NCBI RefSeq assembly: GCF_001634365.1
Contig: NZ_CP014580.1
Coordinates: 1-64,000 of the forward strand
Length of the DNA stretch: 64,000 bases
Direction of reading: 5' to 3'
From: Paraburkholderia phytofirmans OLGA172
GTDB taxonomy: Bacteria; Pseudomonadota; Gammaproteobacteria; Burkholderiales; Burkholderiaceae
The notes under the pieces: generated by a model
What the model was told of the DNA's origin: nothing
The model's input: the letters and a program-made list of their open reading frames with translations, nothing else
Databases searched by the model: none
Shown: positions 1 through 8,190 of the stretch, piece by piece
Layout of the letters: each line of letters starts with the position of its first letter
Numbering within the stretch: the first letter of the stretch is position 1
Made by a program: the position numbers and the translations under genes

Positions 1-480
1 GATGACTGAAATCGTCGGTGCTTCGCAAGAGCGCACGGAGGCCGCCAGGTGACGTCGCGACGAGAGGAAGAAGGGAAGCTCTAATGCGACGCTTCGTCAG
101 CGCTCGGAGATATCAACGCTTCGCTATCCGAGTCACGACGTTCACGCCCGTCCGTTCCACAGAGACCGGGGCGCATACGTGAAATGTCATGACCTATAAA
201 ACGATAAAAAGGCCCGGCAGCCGCTACTGCGCCAACAGTCCTCGCTAGAGTTCCTGCGCACGCGACCACTGGTGAGCACATCAAGGAGCACTTCGAACAC
301 ATCCTCGTGACGCTCGTAGCATTGCTGACCACCGCAGTTTGCTTCGTTGCAATCGGACTGGTCGGAGCTGGCCTTTGCTTCCGCATGCACTGGGCGCAAA
401 TCCACTTCACGTGAGCGCCCGGGTGTTTGGGGTAGGTCACGGTGATTAGGCTATCTCTGCGTCTGCGCTAGCGCCTCAAC
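1..480. other. Left-edge region, no confident gene
   Basis: I see no confidently coding gene here. On the plus strand, frame 208-417 has no stop and its last part encodes a hydrophobic stretch (about residues LVTLVALLTTAVCFVAIGLV) ending at a TGA at 415-417. It has no ATG or good ribosome site, only a GTG at 307, so it may be the tail of a broken small membrane protein. A short ATG frame at 84-182 follows a purine-rich stretch but encodes only 32 residues with no recognisable features. Minus-strand frames here look like shadows. Confidence 0.25.
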
Positions 481-494
481 ACACGCGCAATTCT

Positions 495-522
495 AAACAG
501 CCGGGATTCAGCTTGGCTGTTT
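495..522 (+). terminator. Possible rho-independent terminator
   Basis: An 8-bp perfect stem (AAACAGCC at 495-502, GGCTGTTT at 515-522) with a 12-nt loop is followed by a T-rich run. It would end plus-strand transcription entering from the left edge, just before the parS-like sites. Confidence 0.45.
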
Positions 523-547
523 TGTTTGCGCGCCGACAGTAGTTTGA

Positions 548-570
548 GAGTGTCAGTAATACTGACACTC
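548..570. promoter_or_regulatory. parS: parS-like centromere palindrome 1
   Basis: Perfect palindrome with 11-bp arms around one base, core GTGTCAGTAATACTGACAC. The same core recurs at 655-673, and both lie just downstream of parB. ParB proteins of Burkholderia replicons bind replicon-specific palindromes near parAB (family knowledge). Assigning these as the cognate sites is inference. Confidence 0.65.
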
Positions 571-654
571 CAGCTATTCACCGGAGATCCGCGCAGCACG
601 GCGCTTGGGCGAGCCGCGCAGAAGTGAAACTGCGGGCCGTCCGGTTTGGAGGCT

Positions 655-673
655 GTGTCAGTATTACTGACAC
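655..673. promoter_or_regulatory. parS: parS-like centromere palindrome 2
   Basis: Perfect 9-bp-arm palindrome GTGTCAGTATTACTGACAC, identical to the core of site 1 except for the central base. It lies between site 1 and the parB terminator, about 70 bp from the end of parB. Confidence 0.65.
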
Positions 674-695
674 CAACCCTAGCCTCTACTGGGTA

Positions 696-720
696 CAAAA
701 AAGCCCGCTCGAGGCGGGCT
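696..720 (-). terminator. Rho-independent terminator of parAB
   Basis: Read on the minus strand, AGCCCGCC and GGCGGGCT-type arms (AGCCCGC at 720-714, GCGGGCT at 707-701) with a short TCGAG-centred loop are followed by TTTTTT. It lies 25 bp beyond the parB stop and in its orientation, so it should end the parA-parB transcript. Confidence 0.8.
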
Positions 721-745
721 CATCTATGGCAGCTACGCCGGATCG

Positions 746-1720
746 TCAGCGAGGCTCACCCTTGTACAGATCACTTATGAGTTGCCGGATTCGAGTCTCT
801 TGCGCCTCGGTCAACGACGCGGTTTTGATTTTGACCGTGAAGTTGTTGACGTCCTTGGTTATGCTTCCAGCTTGGTCCTTGCCAGCGAAAAACTTCTCAA
901 TGAGACGCTCCCGAGCCGCCGTCCCGGTCGCGCGGCGTGTGACCATGGCGACAATTGCCGGAGCGAATTTGCCTTGGGCCAACTCGCCTTTCACCACGTC
1001 GGGCCACAGTTCTCTCGCTGCCAATTCAGCGTCCGCCCCGTGCTTCTTGAGAGCAGACACAACCTCCTCAGCGGCGTTGCAGCCGAGAAGACCAGGCTGC
1101 AAATCGAGGTCATTCTTGATGAAGTCAGGCAAATTTTGAAACGCGAGAAACTGGTACAGGCCCGTGCGCGACAGGCCCAGTGATTCCGCCAACCGCTTTC
1201 GGCTCGGAAACTCAGTCTCCGACTGCCGGATGGAGATGGCAACCTCATAGTCAGACAGGTCATCCCGTCCCAGATTCTCGACAAGCGCCAAGACAATCAT
1301 GTCTTGGTCGGAGCATTCGATCACTACTGTCTTGATGTTCTCAAGCCCGAGCATCTTATGTGACCGCCAGCGGCGTTCCCCGGCGACAATCTGGTACGCC
1401 GACTCGACGCGCCGAACAACGATGGGCTGCATGAGCCCCACTTCGCGAATCGATTCCGCCAGCTCAGACAGTTTGGCTTCGTTGAAAACTCGCCGCGGCT
1501 GCCAGGGGTTTGGGACGATGGCGGAAACAGGCAATTGCGACGACGTGCCGGTCGACTCGAGTTCCTGCACCCTCAATTGCGCGGCCGCCAATGCCCCGGC
1601 CATACCCGGCGCAGTCTCTGTGCGACTCGCGCGCCGGCCAACGTCGGGGGTTCTTTCCGCCGTCGAGCGAAGACCGGCGGTCTTGGCCAGCATCTGGTCA
1701 CGAATATTGCCGTTGCTCAT
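746..1720 (-). CDS. parB: ParB-family partition protein
   Basis: Centromere-binding protein of the plasmid/secondary-chromosome segregation system, 324 aa. The ParB/Srx N-terminal domain is clear: VPNPWQPRR, then the GERR motif in VAGERRWRSHK, then ALVENLGRDDLS. An HTH domain follows (RLAESLGLSRTGLYQFLAF). The start is taken as ATG 1720 because a GGAGG lies 8 nt upstream and its ATGA overlaps the parA stop, giving translational coupling. An ATG at 1735 would overlap that Shine-Dalgarno. It forms an operon with parA and is followed by a terminator and two palindromes that are its likely binding sites. Confidence 0.93.
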   Translation of the reverse strand: MSNGNIRDQMLAKTAGLRSTAERTPDVGRRASRTETAPGMAGALAAAQLRVQELESTGTSSQLPVSAIVPNPWQPRRVFNEAKLSELAESIREVGLMQPIVVRRVESAYQIVAGERRWRSHKMLGLENIKTVVIECSDQDMIVLALVENLGRDDLSDYEVAISIRQSETEFPSRKRLAESLGLSRTGLYQFLAFQNLPDFIKNDLDLQPGLLGCNAAEEVVSALKKHGADAELAARELWPDVVKGELAQGKFAPAIVAMVTRRATGTAARERLIEKFFAGKDQAGSITKDVNNFTVKIKTASLTEAQETRIRQLISDLYKGEPR

Positions 1721-2934
1721 TGTGCTGGCCTCCATTGTTGGACGAACATGTCATCGACCCATCGGCAGTAGTCGACGAGCGGCTGTCTTACCCGCGCCAA
1801 GGACTTGGCCTGGCTGTGTGAGCTGCTGATATCAAATACGGTAGTGAACGCAAGCGCGCCCGAACTCATCACGGAACTAGCTGGAACCTCGAACTGGGAC
1901 AGCCAGTGCCGGTAAGCGCCCTGCGCCCAGGTGCGCACGACAGGAGCCGCGGAAGTGGTGCTGTAATTCACACGCGTCAGCAAGACGGACACGAAGTCAT
2001 ACTTTTTGTTGGATTCGTATTTGATAAAGGACTTGGCAACGTCGGAGAAAAGCCGCCAGAACGAAAGTGAGCTGAAAAAGTCGAGATTCTCCGGGACCAT
2101 AGGCATCACCATCGCGTCCGCGGCTAACAGGGCATTCAGATTCAGGTATGAAAGAGAAGGCGACGTGTCCAGAATGATGTAGTCGTAGTGCTTGCGCAAA
2201 GGCGCAAGCCCGTCGCGCAGCACCTGCCAGAATTTGAAGCCAGGAATCTTCATCTGCATTGCTGGGAGGTGATACTCCGCACCGACCAGTTCAGTATGAG
2301 CAGGGATGATGTCTAGCCCATCCCAATAAGTCTTCTGCACTTTCGCCAGCAGGCCGCCCTCTACCTTCTGGTCATAGATATAAGGGAGTACCGTGTCGTC
2401 AGGAAAGACTTCCTTCTCGGCATACAAGCCACACAGCTCCGAAAGGGAAGCTTGGGGGTCGAGGTCAACTACGGCAACCTTTCTTCCGCGCAAGCTCAGC
2501 CCTTGGGCAAGACACATAGCTGACGTCGTTTTGGCCGAACCGCCCTTGAGCTGCGAGGTAACGACCACTTTGCCCTCGAAGTCACTCGGACCAACTACCA
2601 GCGGCGTCTGGTAAATGTCCGATACCTTCTGTACCCAGTTTCGAGCTTCAACCAATGTGAACAGCCGACTACGACTTCGGCCAGTGCCTGTCGACTGCCC
2701 CTCCGGCAAGACACCGTCCCCCTTCGTTGCAAGGTATTGCACTTGCTGCCGCGTCAACCCACACAGCTCGGCGACTTCTCCCGTAGTGAACACGGGCGCT
2801 TCCTTGCGCGGGCGCGGCGCTAGTATCTGGTCTCGTAATTCAGTTGCATAATCGGTGACGACGTCCGCGAAATCGGAGATTTCCTCAAGCGTCACGGTTC
2901 GGTCTATCGGCATGGGTTGACTGACATTGGCCAT
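1717..2934 (-). CDS. parA: ParA-family partition ATPase with N-terminal HTH
   Basis: Walker-type DNA-segregation ATPase, 405 aa. A MerR-like HTH segment lies near residues 48-105 (FTTGEVAELCGLTRQQVQYL). The deviant Walker A KGGSAKTTS is at about 130-138, then VDLDPQASLS and DYIILDTSPS. The N-terminal HTH is typical of type Ia ParA proteins, which also repress their own operon. The start is ATG 2934, preceded by CCAGGGAA. A longer frame runs up to 3108 but would extend through a low-complexity, non-conserved leader. It is transcribed away from the iteron region and is coupled to parB. Confidence 0.93.
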   Translation of the reverse strand: MANVSQPMPIDRTVTLEEISDFADVVTDYATELRDQILAPRPRKEAPVFTTGEVAELCGLTRQQVQYLATKGDGVLPEGQSTGTGRSRSRLFTLVEARNWVQKVSDIYQTPLVVGPSDFEGKVVVTSQLKGGSAKTTSAMCLAQGLSLRGRKVAVVDLDPQASLSELCGLYAEKEVFPDDTVLPYIYDQKVEGGLLAKVQKTYWDGLDIIPAHTELVGAEYHLPAMQMKIPGFKFWQVLRDGLAPLRKHYDYIILDTSPSLSYLNLNALLAADAMVMPMVPENLDFFSSLSFWRLFSDVAKSFIKYESNKKYDFVSVLLTRVNYSTTSAAPVVRTWAQGAYRHWLSQFEVPASSVMSSGALAFTTVFDISSSHSQAKSLARVRQPLVDYCRWVDDMFVQQWRPAQ

Positions 2935-3101
2935 TTCTGAGTTTTCCCTGGAAATTGAAGCTAAACGGAGAATACAGGAAAAACGCAAAAACATGCTTGT
3001 TTCATCGCCTGAATTCTGAAGAGTCGCGCGTAAGCCACTGTTTTCTATATATTCAATCGCCCAGTCCCAGCGCGGACAGAAGATGAGTCTCCGCCATTGC
3101 A

Positions 3102-3520
3102 GGTACAAAATCTCTCACCTTTGACGAGCTACACGAGCCGAGGTGAGCATATTCCGGTCGAGGTACTAAGAAACGAAGTAATCGGGCTGCTGCCGCAGTT
3201 GGGAAAAATCAGACATGTCGAGGCAGAAAGGCGGGCCTGCGGCACGAGAATCGCGTCTCCGCACCGTGTCCATCTCACCTTCGCCTTCACTAACCACGAA
3301 CCAGAGCTAAAGGTGAAAGATTGTGTACCTGGTTTGCCTAGTTGCCCATGCACCAGCATATTGGGCACAAAGTTTCTCATCCTACCGAGGCACGGAGGCT
3401 CGCCACGGAAGCGCATTTCCATTGGCCATCGGCGGCCCAATGAATAGGTGGGAGATTTTGTACCGTGAGTTCCTTGTGCAATCTCAAAGCCAGACCACGC
3501 GTACAAAATCTCTCACCTTT
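3102..3520. repeat. Iteron cluster 1 (parA side)
   Basis: Degenerate copies of a 19-21 bp unit, consensus AGGTGAGAGATTTTGTACC, occur in both orientations: 3102-3122 (inverted), a half copy at about 3271-3281 (inverted), 3309-3329, 3446-3464 and 3501-3520 (inverted). They share sequence with the cluster beside rep, so they are probably bound by the same initiator. The mix of orientations suggests a copy-control or handcuffing role. The stretch 3521-3810 holds no gene that I can support. Confidence 0.75.
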
Positions 3521-3810
3521 CGAAGAGCAACTGCAGCTAGTGTAGTGTTCCACGCTGATAGAAATATATGAAACCTAGCATTCATACGGGTTTCGAGGCG
3601 ATTTTAAGTTCCGTCGAGAGCCTAACCCTACAGTAGGTCCGAGCAGCCGCTGTGTTGACTGTTCCGGCCTGACTGGCAGCTTGATGACCGCTGCTTTTGT
3701 GCCGCGAATTCGGTGCGGCCAATTAGCAATCACCGGTCGTATCTTGCCGAAGCGCCTGTCCGCGACCATCGGCGTCATGCCCTTTCAATAGCGCGATGAA
3801 CTGGTCACCC

Positions 3811-3848
3811 GTTTGTAGGTTGTTTTATAAAAAAACGAACCTACAAAC
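3811..3848. repeat. Long A/T-rich inverted repeat in the origin
   Basis: GTTTGTAGGTT...TTTT at 3811-3826 pairs with AAAA...AACCTACAAAC at 3832-3848, giving about 16 paired bases with a one-base bulge around a TATAA loop. It lies between the two iteron clusters. It could be a terminator, a protein-binding site or part of the unwinding region. The sequence alone does not decide. Confidence 0.5.
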
Positions 3849-3895
3849 AAACAGGGAAGATCGGGATCCTTTAAAATCAACAGGTTAACACGTGT

Positions 3896-4194
3896 AGGGT
3901 GAGAGTTGATGTGTCAAAGGTGAGAGATAATGTACCTCTTAGGTGAGAAATCCGAAGGGTAAAAAGTGAGACTCCGTGGACCCGAAGGTGAGAGAAGGTG
4001 CCATAGCCGGTCCAGAGGTGAGAGATTTGACGGCAGGTCTGTGGATAAGCGGGCGGAATCCCGGACGCGCAGAGGTTTGGGCGCACGTGTCTGAGTTGGC
4101 GGTGAGACTTGTTGTACCGAAGGTGAGAGATGTTGTACCCGCGGTCGTCGACGGCGCGAAAGGTGAGACGCATCCATTGACATCTCACCTTTAT
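3896..4194. repeat. oriV: Iteron cluster 2 and DnaA box (candidate replication origin)
   Basis: About nine direct copies of the GGTGAGAGA unit lie at 3896, 3916, 3941, 3963, 3985, 4014, 4099, 4119 and 4159, plus one inverted copy at 4181-4191. The best copies (3916-3936, 4099-4118, 4119-4139) carry the full AGGTGAGAGAT-N-TGTACC unit and some are about 20-22 bp apart, one helical turn pair. A perfect DnaA box (TGTGGATAA, 4040-4048) sits inside. With the Rep gene starting at 4253 this is the likely vegetative origin. Confidence 0.8.
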
Positions 4195-4252
4195 ATGCTT
4201 AAAGTCTGCTGAAATTTTGGCTTAAGAATAGCTGCATCTTCAGGGAACAGGC

Positions 4253-5749
4253 ATGGCCAGCAGCATCGAACGGCGAGTGACCCCGCTTCAATATGCGCTT
4301 GACCTTTTCGTCGAAATGGCGCCGACACGCGGGTCTATCAATGAGGCCGTCTCTGACAAGGATATCGGCTATCAAAAGAACCGGGTCTTTGCCCGCATTA
4401 TTGGCCTCGGTCTATCCGCTAGGCGTTTCGTTGACGCCGCCTACTTTATCGTCGCGCAGGAACCTGAAATCCAGGAAGCCTACGATGTCACCCTCAGCTT
4501 TTTCAAATGGCTGATGCGCTATGACAGTAAAAACAAGAAGCATTTTTCCAGCGTCATTCGTAGCGTCAAATCTTCCATGCTCGAAGTGACAAGCGCGCCA
4601 GTCTTGTCGGTCGATTCGGCTGGACGGATGGTGGAAGAGTCCGTTGAAAGCAGTGAGGAAAAGGGCAGGGCAGTCGATGATGAGGCGGATGACCACGACT
4701 TGGTGGTCGAGAATGAGGATGGCGACTGGCTTGAGCTGATAGGCCGCGTCAGTGTCAGAAATGGTCGGATTCGATTCAGGGTGCCGGTTGAGCTGCAACG
4801 CCTCATCAAGGACCCCGAGAACTCTTACTGGACTAGCCTGTTAATCACCTCGAGATTTACGCTTATCTATGCGCGCGCAATCTACGACCATGTCCTGCCA
4901 TTTGTTCCGAACGCGGTAACGGAGTGGCTACCGCTGGACCTCGTTAGAAACCTGCCCGGAAAGTCATGGGCAAACAACGCTGAATTCAAATACTTCAAGC
5001 GTGATTACCTAGAGCCAGCCGTGAGCCAAATCAACGAGCTGTCTGACATCGAGCTGTCGTATGAAACCCGGGTAGGGACGCCGGGTTCGCGAAAGAAAGA
5101 CCAGATTCGCTTCAGGCTCAAGCGCAAGGAGGCAGCTGTGGCCTCCAAGGCGGATATGCTCAATTCGGTAGCGCTTTTCATGACGCTGCAGAACGAATTC
5201 GCGCTGTCCGAAAAGCAGTTTGAGACAATCGCGCAGAACCGGGCAATGTGGACCGATGAGCGCATTCAACAGGCCATCGAATACACCCGGTGGAGAATCC
5301 GACAGGGCGACAAGATTAAAACGGCTGCGGGGTACATGATGAAAGCCCTTTCGGACAACTACCGAGTGTCCGAAGCCGATAAGCAGGTTGAGTTAATTCA
5401 GGCTCAACTGGTTGACGCGGCGACGGTTCAACAGGAGTCCAATTCCGACATTCAAAAAGCGGTAGCCGCCAATTTGGCGGCAGCTAATGCCGCAGCCGAA
5501 CAGCGTCGACACGAAGAGATTCGCCTCGCGCGCGAATACTTTGACACGGCAGACAAGAAGAAACGGGAGGACCTTGTCCGCAAGTTTGTCGCATCGAGCA
5601 CTATGGGGCTCCGGGCGATTGAACGTCAGATGCTTAAACCTGCCCAGGTAACAGAGGCGAACATCCTGACCTTTCCGGATATCGCCAACACGTTTGGCTC
5701 CTTTGTTGCCGGCGAACTTAGAAAGGCCGCGCGCGGGCAACGCAAGTAG
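4253..5749 (+). CDS. rep: Replication initiator protein, Rep_3 (RepB) family
   Basis: Plasmid replication initiator, 498 aa. The winged-helix Rep_3 core covers about residues 175-300 (FRVPVELQRLI, SRFTLIYARAIYDH, WLPLDLVRNLPG, YFKRDYLEPAVSQINELSDIELSYE). The C-terminal third is rich in A/E/K/R and probably coiled (QKAVAANLAAANAAAEQRRHEEI). An acidic linker lies near residues 128-165. ATG 4253 follows AGGGAA and the iterons. It is longer than minimal Rep_3 initiators (about 230-350 aa), as is common for large Burkholderiales replicons. It should bind the iterons on both sides, and autoregulation through the proximal copies is likely. Confidence 0.88.
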   Translation: MASSIERRVTPLQYALDLFVEMAPTRGSINEAVSDKDIGYQKNRVFARIIGLGLSARRFVDAAYFIVAQEPEIQEAYDVTLSFFKWLMRYDSKNKKHFSSVIRSVKSSMLEVTSAPVLSVDSAGRMVEESVESSEEKGRAVDDEADDHDLVVENEDGDWLELIGRVSVRNGRIRFRVPVELQRLIKDPENSYWTSLLITSRFTLIYARAIYDHVLPFVPNAVTEWLPLDLVRNLPGKSWANNAEFKYFKRDYLEPAVSQINELSDIELSYETRVGTPGSRKKDQIRFRLKRKEAAVASKADMLNSVALFMTLQNEFALSEKQFETIAQNRAMWTDERIQQAIEYTRWRIRQGDKIKTAAGYMMKALSDNYRVSEADKQVELIQAQLVDAATVQQESNSDIQKAVAANLAAANAAAEQRRHEEIRLAREYFDTADKKKREDLVRKFVASSTMGLRAIERQMLKPAQVTEANILTFPDIANTFGSFVAGELRKAARGQRK

Positions 5750-5901
5750 GTGCACTTCCTCCATCTCGGGTACAACATCGCGTTCAAATTACAAACACGT
5801 TCATCGCACAACCCCCCAAGGGGTTTTGGCGCGATCTCTCGCTGAAAGTAGTCGGCAGTCCCGCCCGGACCGGCGATGCCCCGGCAGCAACTACCGCCTC
5901 T

Positions 5902-5933
5902 GCCATTTTGGTATAAAATAGATGCCAAATGGC
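5902..5933 (+). promoter_or_regulatory. Promoter-operator of the Xre/RES toxin-antitoxin operon
   Basis: Arms GCCATTTTGG (5902-5911) and CCAAATGGC (5925-5933) form an inverted repeat that encloses a -10-like TATAAAAT at 5912-5919. AGGAGG at 5934-5939 then precedes the antitoxin ATG. An operator overlapping the -10 fits autorepression by the antitoxin or the complex, as known for this family. Confidence 0.65.
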
Positions 5934-5947
5934 AGGAGGTGAAACGA

Positions 5948-6388
5948 ATGAACGTCATCGAGAAGGTATCAGCCGATTCATTACTGGGAGGGCGGTCGGT
6001 ATTTCCGCGTTCTCCCCGATCCGGCCTTGAATGGGTGGAGGTCGTCCGCCACGGCATTTCGTCGCGGGCGCTGGACGCGATGCTCAAATCCGTCGGACTT
6101 TCGCAAGCTGAACTGGCGCAGGCGCTCGATATCCCGGAGCGTACTTTGGCGCGTCGCAAGCGGGAAGGGGTGTTGAGCCGTGAGGAGTCGGCCAAGCTGC
6201 TGCGACTCGCGCGTGTCGCCGCGCGCGCTGCCGAGGTGTTTGATGATCTCGACCTGGCACTCGCCTGGCTTAAGATGCCGGTTGCTGCCCTGGAAGACGC
6301 CACGCCGCTGAGTCTTGTCGATACCGACATTGGCACCGATAGCGTGATGGATACGCTAGGACGCATCGAGCATGGCGTGTTTGCGTGA
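5948..6388 (+). CDS. Xre/MbcA/ParS-type antitoxin (DUF2384)
   Basis: Antitoxin of an Xre-RES module, 146 aa. The N-terminal Xre-like HTH includes LSQAELAQALDIPERTLARRKREG (about residues 55-80). The C-terminal toxin-binding domain reads AAEVFDDLDLALAWLKMPVAALEDATPLSLVDTDIGTDSVMDTLGRIEHGVFA, with the family's P-hydrophobic-DTxxG pattern. ATG 5948 is chosen because it has AGGAGG 8 nt upstream; an in-frame ATG at 5876 has no such site and lies before the promoter. Its stop overlaps the toxin start, so the pair is translationally coupled. Confidence 0.9.
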   Translation: MNVIEKVSADSLLGGRSVFPRSPRSGLEWVEVVRHGISSRALDAMLKSVGLSQAELAQALDIPERTLARRKREGVLSREESAKLLRLARVAARAAEVFDDLDLALAWLKMPVAALEDATPLSLVDTDIGTDSVMDTLGRIEHGVFA

Positions 6389-6864
6389 TGTTCACGGCAT
6401 GGCGGGTGGTGACTGAACGATATGCGGATACTGCTTTTTCTGGGGAAGGAGCGCGATTGTACGGTGGCCGGTGGAACCCCAAAGGCGTCGCGATGGTGTA
6501 TACGGCGCAGACGCAATCGCTCGCGCTGCTCGAGATGTTGGTCCAGGATTCACCGCTGCGCGCCCGCTATGTGATGATTCCGGCCAGTATCCCGGAGAAA
6601 ATCGTCGAACGTATCGATCCCGCCAGTTTGCCTCGCGACTGGCGGGACATTTCAGCGCGGGCCGAACTGCAGCAACTTGGATCGGCGTGGGAGCGGAAGC
6701 GAACCAGCGCCGTGCTGGCTGTTCCCAGTGCGGTCGTTCCTGCAGAATCCAATTATTTGCTCAATCCCAATCATCCGGACTTCGCGCTCGTCCTGGTTGG
6801 AGCGCGTGATGAGTGGTTGACCGACCCTCGGTTATTGCGGCGCGCTGCTGCGAAGGGATCGTGA
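6388..6864 (+). CDS. RES-domain toxin (NAD+-degrading)
   Basis: Toxin of the same module, 158 aa. RES-family toxins degrade NAD+ and stop growth (family knowledge). Visible family residues are R28 in GGRWNPKG, Y38 in MVYTAQ and E49 in SLALLEML. The usual serine region is near PAESNYLLNP. ATG 6388 overlaps the antitoxin TGA; a GTG at 6385 is possible but less likely. The pair next to the replication genes probably serves plasmid stability by post-segregational killing. The stretch 6865-7077 after it holds no gene that I can support. Confidence 0.9.
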   Translation: MFTAWRVVTERYADTAFSGEGARLYGGRWNPKGVAMVYTAQTQSLALLEMLVQDSPLRARYVMIPASIPEKIVERIDPASLPRDWRDISARAELQQLGSAWERKRTSAVLAVPSAVVPAESNYLLNPNHPDFALVLVGARDEWLTDPRLLRRAAAKGS

Positions 6865-7077
6865 CGAGCATTTCGTGTGGCAGTGGCAAGCGGACGATGG
6901 CGTGTGATCAACCAACCCGCCGGCCATGCTTCGTGGGGTGCCGCCATTCAAGGTGCCTGTGTGTTGTCAAAACCGGTTACGTCATGCGTTCAGGGACGTC
7001 GCCAGAAGGAGCACCACTGGCGGAACCGGTCCTGCAGGTTCTTGAGCTGGCTCGTGCCGATCCTGTCAGTGGGTGGA

Positions 7078-7611
7078 TTATTTTTCGTTACGGTCACGGT
7101 CGACGTAACGGTTAAATGCGGCTTCGTCGTCGTAAAGTGACCTCGAAAACGTGTCGTCGGCCCAGTCGATCAGGCGCTCGATCACCGCGCGCCGGGACAG
7201 GCCGAAGTGCGCGACCAGCCGCTCCAGCGCGAAAAACTGGGTGCCAGTCATCGTCAGGTTCAGACGCCGCTCGCCAGAATCGGCGGCTTCCTGACGCGGA
7301 AGCCGTCCGAGGACTGTCGCCACGTCAGAAGGAGCTTGGGCAGACGGCTTCGCCCGTGACACAGTCTCAAGCTCGCGCCGCGCCTGTACCGGTTCCCCAC
7401 GCAGCTGCTCGCACTCCCGCACCAGGGCGTCATGGGCGTCGGCAGGCGGAGGGGTATTTTTCGTTACCGTAACGGATTTTGTGCGCGCGCCATGTCGGGC
7501 TCGCCACGCTGCCTGACGCTCGGCGTTCGACATCGCATCCGGTTTCCGTGGCCGGCCACGGCCACGCTTTTCCGTGGTGCCGGTTACCTTGTCGTTTGCC
7601 GGTGAAGGCAT
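7078..7611 (-). CDS. Small putative DNA-binding protein, plasmid type
   Basis: No family is named with confidence; 177 aa. The N-terminus is basic with an AT-hook-like RGRGRPRKP and a SNAERQAAWRARHG motif seen in plasmid-borne hypothetical proteins. The middle is E/R-rich and probably coiled (VRECEQLRGEPVQARRELE). The C-terminal part (LNLTMTGTQFFALERLVAHFGLSRRAVIERLIDWA) looks like a ribbon-helix-helix or HTH fold. The start is ATG 7611, just inside palindromes of the CGTTAC...GTAACG type (7647-7689), and two further copies lie within the gene. I infer an autoregulatory DNA-binding protein. Confidence 0.6.
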   Translation of the reverse strand: MPSPANDKVTGTTEKRGRGRPRKPDAMSNAERQAAWRARHGARTKSVTVTKNTPPPADAHDALVRECEQLRGEPVQARRELETVSRAKPSAQAPSDVATVLGRLPRQEAADSGERRLNLTMTGTQFFALERLVAHFGLSRRAVIERLIDWADDTFSRSLYDDEAAFNRYVDRDRNEK

Positions 7612-7646
7612 GATCCATCCTGGTGCGGTCGACCACGTCTATTTTA

Positions 7647-7689
7647 CGTTATTCATAACGATAAATGCAGTATTTCGTTACGCGTAACG
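7647..7689. promoter_or_regulatory. Paired CGTTAY/RTAACG palindromes upstream of the small DNA-binding gene
   Basis: Two palindromes, CGTTATTCATAACG (7647-7660) and CGTTACGCGTAACG (7676-7689), lie 36-78 bp upstream of the divergent-facing ATG at 7611. The same half-sites occur inside the gene at 7462-7474 (CGTTACCGTAACG) and at its end (7086-7110). They are candidate operators of the protein encoded at 7078-7611. Confidence 0.55.
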
Positions 7690-7752
7690 TAAATGTGCAC
7701 AAGCTGCCTTGCACGGCATTAGGAGAGCGCGTCATTCCGGGGGCTGAAACTT

Positions 7753-8108
7753 CTATGCCGCCTCCTTTAGCGCCGCAGGTTCTTCCGGTCTCATTCCGGG
7801 AAACCAGCGGACGAAGGTTTTCCGCAGATCGTCGTTCAGGACCTGCACACGGGTTTTGCAGCAGCAAATGCGCGCCGCGCTGGGTCCAACGCATCTGCTG
7901 CTTTTTCACAAAGCGCTTGCTGACCACATAGTTCACGGTCGACTCGACAAACGCCGTGGAAATCGTCTCATCATGCCGGTAGCGGTCCCCGTAGTTCGGA
8001 ATGAACGCCTGGTTGGCCCCGATATAGGTGCGGAATTCCCGTGCTGCCTTCTCCAGTTTCTTCCTGTTTGGCGGGTTCTCTTCCCGCATCTCCAGATCGT
8101 CGTCCAGG
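7753..8108 (-). pseudogene. ISKra4-family transposase remnant (C-terminal end)
   Basis: The translated remnant ends like ISKra4-type transposases: IPNYGDRYRHDETISTAFVE, then VSKRFVKKQQMRWTQRGAHLLLQ. After LLLQ one extra base shifts the frame. Reading in the next frame gives TRVQVLNDDLRKTFVRWFPG and a normal family ending with a TAG at 7753-7755. The 5' part is missing because an IS66 element begins at 8109. The product is inactive. What remains is about 115 codons of a protein usually near 450 aa. Confidence 0.75.
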
Positions 8109-8190
8109 GTAAGCGATCGTTCATTGACGCCCTATCGCCACGCGCCCGGAGAGGCGACGATAGTGTCCACTTAAATCGGAGGTGGACACT

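Noticed and set aside
3575..3778. 67-aa minus-strand open frame in the origin region
   Set aside because: No ribosome site or conserved features; lies in the iteron-containing non-coding region.
5626..6516. 296-aa minus-strand open frame across rep and the antitoxin
   Set aside because: Ser/Arg-rich shadow of two well-supported plus-strand genes.
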